In this document: piece after piece, positions 54,501 to 63,500 of the stretch | Layout: the number at the start of each line of letters is the position of its first letter | Numbering within the stretch: the first letter of the stretch is position 1 | From: Todiramphus chloris collaris | Lineage: Eukaryota > Chordata > Aves > Coraciiformes > Alcedinidae | Length of the DNA: 64,000 nucleotides | Assembly: GCA_025345505.1 (NCBI GenBank) | Contig: JANVCC010000020.1 | Coordinates: forward strand, 52,687,523-52,751,522 | Direction of reading: 5' to 3' | The notes under the pieces: generated by a model | The model's database searches: none | Seen by the model: the letters and a program-made list of their open reading frames with translations, nothing else | Told to the model about the DNA's origin: nothing | Position numbers and translations under genes: made by a program

Positions 54501-57500
54501 AAGTTACTAAACCATGTAACTGAAAGAAAGCATCAAGAAGAAAGATGCCAGCACACTGTTCTTAAACAGATAGAAAAAGCATAGTGTAGTCCAAGATGCC
54601 TTTTGGGTACTACTATGATCAGCCTGATGAAAGTGGCATGGATTCCAAAAACAACCCCAAAATCATGCAACAAATGAACTGTTGTCAAGAGAATGATGAA
54701 CAATCCAACTAGGAGAAAGAACTGTATTCAATGCGGTTTACACCCTCAATTTTGCTATCCCACCATTCTGCAGTGGAAAACTGCATGTTAGACTGCACTG
54801 CATTTGAACAGAGAAGAGAGCAAAATTTCAGAGCAGCTTTTCTCTTCACACCTTACATCTCTGTTACCCAAAATCCTCTCCTCCCCTTAAATATCCACCT
54901 AGCTTCACTTGGGTTTTCTGGGGAAGGGAAATCCCATTCCAATTTGTTGAAAAACCTACCACACATAAGCCACAGGCAGGGTTTTTTAACCAAGTGATCC
55001 TTACAGAGCTTCCTACAACTAAAAAGGAAACTGAAAGAAAAGTTTGTAAAATGGCTGATCATAAATAATTTAATTTAGATACAAATTTTAAATGTTATGT
55101 GTATTCAAAAAGTAGGTTAAATGAAAATGACAGTTTTACCCCCTGAATGTCAAAAAAGACCAGCTTGTTTCTGCTGCTAATGCAACAAAAAACATTTTGA
55201 AAAAGCGAAGTGATTCACACATCGTATTGACCAGATTCACAAATCTGGTTGTTTTTTTTTTTTTTTTTTTAATGGGGATCAAAGCCTGAAACCTGAAAAA
55301 AGACATAAGGGGAGAGAAGTACAAGACCTGTTCTAGGTCCAGGTTTGAGCATTTACCATGAGTAACAGAGCTGTCTGGAATGAAAATAAACTTTCAGAAT
55401 AAACAGAAACTATTACTAGAAGTTTAACTTGTCAGCTTAGCTAATCATTACACTGTGCATGTGTCAAAAATACCCTAGCAGTCAGGTAGATGTCAGAGCA
55501 AACCCAAGCAATTAGAAACATATTTTGGGATGATCCATACTTATGTAAGCAACTGTCTAATAACTATACATACACAACCTGGATGCCTTGTCACATTTGT
55601 GACCAAATACTCAGCCAGTGATACATGAACCTAATCAGATGCTCCGCAGATGGAAGTGAAGGTCTCAAATTTGAGAGGCATACATGTTATTGCTCATGAC
55701 ACCAGTAACTAGACTGTCCCCATACACACAATGACACCCTATATAGTCCTACTTCTAGAACAGATGTTCTGCAAAGTGCAGGTGAAGGCAGAGTACTTCT
55801 AGAAAATTCATAAAGAAATAAATTATTAAGATGTGTAAACAAGCTTCTGCCTTAAAGCATCTGGAATCTAAATATTTACAGCCACTCCCACAAAGCATGA
55901 ACTGTTCAGGATGCAAAACAGTAATTTAAAAACACTTACTGGCAATCATTATAGTTTTCGAGTTTCCTCCTAAGCTGTCTTTTAACAGCCAAGTCAACAC
56001 AGAGTCCCTGTAAGGCACAAATACTGGTTTCTTCTTTGAAAGGGGATTTGTTGCATCCTGAGATAAATCAGCTGTGATGTACAGGTACAAAAAAAAAAGC
56101 CAACAAAATAATTATGTATTACCATTCATTTTCAAAAACAGTATGTGTTAGGCCACTATTCATGTAGATAAAAAGGAACAGAAGTGCAACTAAATAAACA
56201 GAAAGAAATTTTAATAACTAAAAAAAGCCACAAAACAGATAAACAGAAAAACCAGATACTTACCTAAGGCAGAAATTACATTTCCCAGAGTAACCAGAGA
56301 TTTGTTAATATTCCCTCCTTCCTTTAATCTAACCCCTGTGGCACCAGTGGTATCTGCTCTCTCACTTCCAGCAAGATCTACCAAATGAATCTTGCTAACA
56401 GTTTCACAAGGCATTTCAGAATCAAATTTAGCCTACAGAACACAAAGTAAAAAAGAAAAAAAAAAGAAAAAAAAAAAAAGGAAAAAGGAAAAATATGTTA
56501 AACCACAAAATTCTGAAACTTTACCAAATGCAACTTAGGGCCTTTTTCATGTCATGATTGAGCAGAACTTGTTTACAACAGTAGAGCTTCATAAGACAGA
56601 TGTATTAGAGGTGCCACAGAAAGGCATTTGATCACAAACCGCTGCATAATTCCCACGCAAGTAGTTACTACTTTAAATTGTAATATTTGCAGCTTTCTAG
56701 ACACATGCACTGACAGCTGTGAATTGGTACTTACATGATGCACAGTGAACATGTGCTGTGTTCATTTTATTAAGCTTTCAACATTTTTATTTTATATTTA
56801 GCTTTCAACAAGCTGTGGCATACACAGATACATTTACACTCAATCTCTCCCCCTGCCTCCAAGTTCAAGTAAGTAGCAAATTGCAATTTTATTCTATTAT
56901 TTTAACTGAGTTTTCCTCTGAATTTTTTCTTAGTTCATATGAATCAACTCAGATGGCCTTGTTTCAAACTTTCTTCTTTTACAGTACGAGAGTAGAACAA
57001 AACCTTTTGCGGCCTGCCTCTCATCCTCTTCTGAAAGCTCTGCAATGCACAATTCACCATCAGCGAACAGCTGGTGCACAGGATTTTGTGTGTGTGTTTT
57101 GGGGGGGAGACATGCAAAATTCTGTCAGGAGAGCTAACCAACTCTATGCTACCTTCTCTTCATCTAGCAAGTTATCTGTGGACTGTCTAAAAAACCAACT
57201 AAAAATTGTGATGAAGAGCAGCAGTCATTAGAAAAGGAGTTTACTATATACGAACACAAAGATCACAATGCTCTGAGAAAATGTGTTAAATCTCTCTGCT
57301 ATTTCACCAGTAAATCAAGGAAATAGGTTTCCAATAGTAACAAAGAGTCAGCAAGAACACACTCAGAAAACATTTCTACACTCTACAATTTGGGCCATAG
57401 AGACAGGTCTTTCCATATCCTTTGGTTAACATCAGAATATAAAAGGTAGCCCATGTTCAGCTCTGCTGAAGTCTCACACAACATGCTCCTCACCTGCTCC

Positions 57501-60500
57501 TGTCACTGCAGTAGCATGAAACACGCTGACATCAGTCACTGCTATTCTGCCTGAACTCTCAATAATCATCTCCTCAAAGTCTATTAAATACCATTTTAAG
57601 TAATCACATGACACTGTAAATTTTTATAATCACTGATAAACACATTTCTCATTCTCAAAACAGTATTTTCACTTTCAAGTTTCCCTATGACAAGATAACA
57701 GTCATTACCTACCTGTACTTACTTATGTAACCTTTTCTTTTTTTTTTTTATATTTTTAATATCATATGAATTATTGAATATAAAAACATATTAAGACAGG
57801 GGGATGTTTTGTTACCTGAGTGAAGTTGATTGTGAAAATGGCATGTGACCTGCTGCTGACATCATTCATTCCAGTTGCAGCTGTTGTTCTATTTATATTT
57901 CCTGCATCCATAAGTTCCTCCACATCACTATAATTTTGCACTAAATGTTTAGATAAATCTAAATAAAAGCAGAGTGTTACAATATGCTCACATGTACACT
58001 TGATTTTCTTTACAAAAAGATTCAAATTATCCTCACTATGGCAAAGTATTGCTGCAATTAGTGTTTACTCTCATACTTGTTTATCACTTAAGGAAAGGAA
58101 TGAGGCCTCATGTGAACAATGGAGAATTTACACATTTACCGTAAACGAAGATAAAAGCATGCAATCTTGTATTATTGCACTAAACACTTGAATAAGCATA
58201 CTCCCTCCAGAGACATGAAACTTTCCTGGCAGAGGACAGATTAGGACAATTAGATCTTAATGGTTCTTTCCATCTAAATATTAAAACATACATTCTATAT
58301 ATAAACTTTATATAAGCTTATAAATTATAGACAATAAATTCTTAAAACCAATTGCACCTCTTAAGATTATTTAAAACGTGCTACAAATCTACAGACAAAA
58401 ACCTGTGCATATATAATAATCTTAGAACTGGGAAAGTGAGTGGGGATACAAAATGAGAGGCTATTCTCCTTTAATGCTTTTAAATCAAAGGAAAACACTG
58501 TATCTGTCATTGTTTATACTTCGAGGGATAACAACGCCCTATGTAATTAGACATGATATTTTAGAATATAAAAGGTAACCAAATATCCAGTGCAAAACAC
58601 TAAATATGTTCTTACCCTCAACATATGGCCCTTCTTTTGGATGTTCCCGTATTCGTAAATTATTCGTTTTTGATGACTTCCGTCTGAGAAGATCTCTCAC
58701 ACGTTCATTATAAATTTCCAGATAACTGAAAGAACAAGAAGCGCTGACTAATTCAAGAGTCTTTAAAAAAAGGACAGCCATGTTAACATAGTTTGAAAGC
58801 AAGATGCCTCGAGAAGCAAATAGATCCAAAGTTGGATTAAGATAGTAATGACTACAGCACACTTGTAAAAAAGCCAAAAAGGCAAGAAGCAAGTAAAATG
58901 GAAACAGTCATTAGCCAGATCAAAATCTCCTAATGTCAGCCTTAAATAAAGGATAAAAATAAGGAAGATGCTGTTCAGTAGCAAGGGCATTTTCACTATC
59001 ATTAAATAAAGCAAAATGCACAGCTGTTGGATTAAAGTTAGAAGTGTTGCGCATTTTGATGATGACTGCCAACAACAATCAATTATAGGACTGAGGCCAA
59101 GCATGGAAAGTTATTTGAAAAACCACATACTTTTCTCAGAGATAAAGTGAAACAGCATTGTTAGAACCAAAACAAGTTTGATAACCAGCACTATGGTGTA
59201 ACTATGAACACACCAAGACCTACCTGACTTCTGTTCGAAAGGATGCCTCATTCCGCTTTGTTTTTTCACTTATTTTGCTGAATAATCCTTCACAAATTCG
59301 AGGTATTAAACCCACATCACCCTGCAATAACAACAGTTTTCATTTCCAAGACTTTTAAAAGCATGCACAATATATTTTGAAAAATGATACCGAAAGATCA
59401 CTGCGAGTTCCAACATGCAGAAAAAGTGGGAGAGAATCAAAAGTTTACAGCAAATACTGTCTTGTCCTTTATTTAAACTGCAGTCACCTTGTCACTTTAA
59501 TCCTCCTGTGTGCACTGAAACATATGTATTAGCTCCAGTTCTTTGCTATTGGGATGTATTTTGCCCCTCTCATTTAGTTTAAACAATCCTAACTAGTTAA
59601 GGCAGAAACAGGCTGCTCAGAGCAACACAGAATATGTTAGAAAAGATAAGGCAGTTTCTGTCTCATTTTACTATGAGCTTGGCAGCACCTGCAGAGAATG
59701 GGACAAGAGCCATATACATGCATCCATGAGCCATTTTCATTCAAACCCCCAATCCCCAATGCACAGTCCTTCCTGTCTTGAAAGACACAGCAGGTCCTCT
59801 GGACAAATTAGCATGCAGTAACAAAATTAAAACTACATTCACTATATCCCACAATGCAGCCAAATTAAATTTGATATTTAACTTCTGAAGGCTTGAGTCT
59901 GCAGTTAAGGAGGATTTTTTATGCATAATGTGCTCAGTTGGCTTAATAAAGCAAATGGAAAAAAACATATTCCTTCTCACATACCCCTGTAGGCTACCTG
60001 GTTTACTAGCAGGGCTGCAACTACCCATTACAGGGTCCTTGCCACTTCAGCTAACATAGAAGCAGCAGAATGTCATCTTCTTGGTTAAGCTGACACTTGA
60101 GAACTGAGCCTCATCCCAGTGAGGCTGCTGCTCCACCACTGATGTCAAACACATGTCAGACTGCAAGGCAGCAGCTAACACCACTGAGATACCCAGAGAC
60201 TTATGCAACACTCATTGCTCCAGGGAGACTCCCCTGCAGCCAAAGAGCGAGGCAGTAAGTCAAAGAGAGGGTTTTGCCCAGCAGCAGAGAGGAGCGAGAG
60301 TGTGCCATGTAGCCCTGATCTCAGCTGACAAGGGGCTGCTTGCTCCCAGATGCACCATTCCCATTGTATCTGACAAGGCAGATGACCAACTACCTGCTGA
60401 CCACACCTCCTCCCCACACCTTCAGAGCTGAAATGAGTGAACTTGGCTCCTGGGAATAAAGGGAGAGGACATATACATACAGATGAGCTTTGGGCTTTGT

Positions 60501-63500
60501 GCTGCAGACTCAGAAGTAGCTTACAAAACAGTCTGTCAGCTACAATTTGCCTCTGGTCCAAAAACGCGTAAGAGATTTGATGCGATGGACTAATTCTAAT
60601 TCTATGCACCGCTGAGGCAAGAAATGTGCTTGCTTAGAGTTACGAGCCTTGTAATTAAGCAGGAGGCAAATTAGGACAAACCAGACCAAACATTCAACGT
60701 GAGCACAGTCCAGGCACCCAAGGGTTTGACCAGTGAGATTCTACCAATACCTGGAAGCAGGAAAACTCAAAGACAATGGACTCCCCTGGACCCGACTCTA
60801 GAAGGACAAGTGCTCCATGGGCAAAGATTTGCTCTTCTACTCAGACTCCCACAGAAAATCTGACCTTTTCTGCTCAAGCTCACTTCAGTCTGCTTGCACG
60901 TTTGTCCCCTCTGACCTCATTCTTCAGCTTCCCCCTGCATCCTCTGTCCCAGCAATCTTCTTCCAGGTGCCACTTTAGAGTCCCTCTTCCTCTTGCCTTT
61001 GCCCTGATACCATTCCCACTACATCAGCCAGTCTTTTCTTTTTTTTCCAGTCATACTGTATCCCTCCATTTTCCCTTTTCCAGCTTTCTCCTCCTCTTAA
61101 TCAAAGCCTCTCTGTCCTTCTCAAACCAAGCCTCATTCTTTGAAATCGTAATTTTTTTATTTCCTTCTATCATAGCTAGCCATCACCTGACTGCACCTGG
61201 GTTTTAAAAAAATAGCCACTAGGTAAAGAGAGAAACTTGCATCTTAATCAGGCTTTTTTTTTTTTTTTTTTTTTAAATAGAATTGCCTTTGGTACCAGAG
61301 CAGCATTTCCCAATATATATTAGTCTCTACCTACAAAGATTCAGGGCTCAGTGTTAAAAATCCCCATTTTTTTTTTTTTTTTTTTTAACACAGAAAGAGG
61401 AAAAAGACTTCTCTTTCAGCTTATGCTTAGAAACACCTGAATAGCTTTAATTAAAGCTTAAGGAAAAAACATGAAAGATCCATCACAAAGTTTTAGGCAA
61501 GTCATTAGTGGTTGACATAACTTAGCAACTGCAAAGAGAGTTTTAAAATAGGAAATATTAGCTCTAATTGAGTAACCTCAACCATAGCAATACAGTGATG
61601 AGAAAGGAAAAACACACAGTTCCCAGCATATTTTATCAGGAAAATGTACATCTTAAAGAATGTACACTCTTTAGTAGCAACTATATTTAAACATTCTTTC
61701 ATGTTTCAACCCCTACAGCTCCAGGGCAGGATCAGCTACATCTTTGACAGTTTGTTTCTGTGTTACAGAGTTTCTGGTCATAGAAATCTGTAGAACCAAC
61801 ATAGGTAGTTTATTCCAGAGTTGAATTTTCTCATTAAAAGCCTGTTTTCCTTCTGTGCTATCTATCCAGAAAACTCCTTACTGCAATTTAAATGTACTGT
61901 TTCTCACCCATCTACCTTGGGCATAGGAACAAATTATTCCCTTCCTTTCTGCAGCAGCCTTTCACATCTTGTAAGGCTTTTGTTCCTCCGCAGTCTTCCT
62001 TTCTCCGAGTACACAAGCCTCACATTCCTGAGAGATCATATTTTATAGATCTCTGATCATTTCACTGTCTCTGCTCACAACTTATTCTAACTGCTCCACG
62101 TATTTCTTGAAATGGTTGCTGGACACAGTATTGCAGAAGAAGATTTCCAGAGCCAAGAACAGCAGATATTGAAAGCAAAATGAGAATAGAACTCATACTA
62201 TTTAAGGAGAAGCAGAGAAAAAAAGAAAACTTATTTTCAGTTTAAGTTTTCATATAGTACTGTTGTCTCTCTGACAGGGACATCAATTTTCAAGCATTTA
62301 ACTTGGCAGTTGAATATATTTTATACATGCTCTGTATAAAGCCAGATTAAAGTATTTACTATCATGGCAAGAAGATTAGACCTTTATTATTGAATAGTGT
62401 CAAACAAACTTCAGCACTTATTCATCTGCAAAATGTCTTGATTATGGTCATTACATATAGTGAGGCAGTCTCATACAAATGTCACTTTTATAAATTTCTG
62501 AAATAGAAATCTACATCTAGGTCTTAAGATCTTTTCTGGTTACAAAAGTCTATTCTGCTTACTATATGGAAGCTAAATATAAAGCTACTTATTCTGTGAC
62601 AACTGAGAAAGATTATCATAGGAGTGTAAATCAGCTGTAAAAGGAGGTGCAAAGTGGCCAAACTTACTACACTTCAAAAGAGTGATCTATCTATGGAAGG
62701 CCAAATACCAATATTCTACTTTTCAGTTTTGCTGGTAGAAACTATAATGGACTTTTTTGTCCCCAAGGATTAAAGAATGAAACCTCTAGAGGCTGTCTGG
62801 CAAACACACTTCATCAGTCAGCTCTCTGAAGCTGCTCCACTCCCCACAGTTTAGCAGGTTCTTTCTGGTCATGGAGGCAACTGCAAGAAAGTACTCCCGT
62901 CCTTTACTCACAAACTGCGAAATACTTGTCCTATCACACCGTCCTCTTTGAGGGTCTTCACTGCAGTGCTCAACAGGACTTCATACTTAAGATCAAATTT
63001 TCTCTATCATCTCATAATGGCTTGCTGGAACTTATATTTAGCTACTCTTATCCCCAGTTTCTATTCCTTACTTGATAGCCTTCTCTAAACAGAGAATGGA
63101 CAAGCTCAATATGAGCAAACAGTGCTGCTGTAGCAAAGAAAGCCAATGGGATGCTGGGCTTCATCAACAAGGGCATCACCAGTTGAGATAAAGAAGTCAT
63201 TATCCCACTCTGCTCAGCACTTGTCAGGCCACATCTGGAATACTGTGTTCAGTTTTGGTCCCTGCTATACAAAACAAGATGTGGACAGGATGGAAAGGGC
63301 TTAGAGAAGGGACACAAAGATGACCACAGGACTGGAAAACTGCTGTCTAAGGAAAGGCTGAGACAACTGGGTTTGTTCAGCCTTGAGAAAAAAAGGCTTA
63401 GGGGAGACCTTATCACAATGTTTCGCTATTTAAAGGGTGGCTACAAGGAAGATAGAAAAACCCTTTTTGCAGAGTCAAAAGGGAAAAGGTGAGGGGTAAT

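Noticed and set aside
56758-57231. 157-codon plus-strand ORF
   Set aside because: Low-information composition, no recognised domain, and it lies wholly in an intron; a frame of this length can arise by chance in AT-rich DNA.
60175-60609. 144-codon minus-strand ORF in the GC-richer segment
   Set aside because: No recognisable family and no splice context; kept only as part of the unexplained segment finding.
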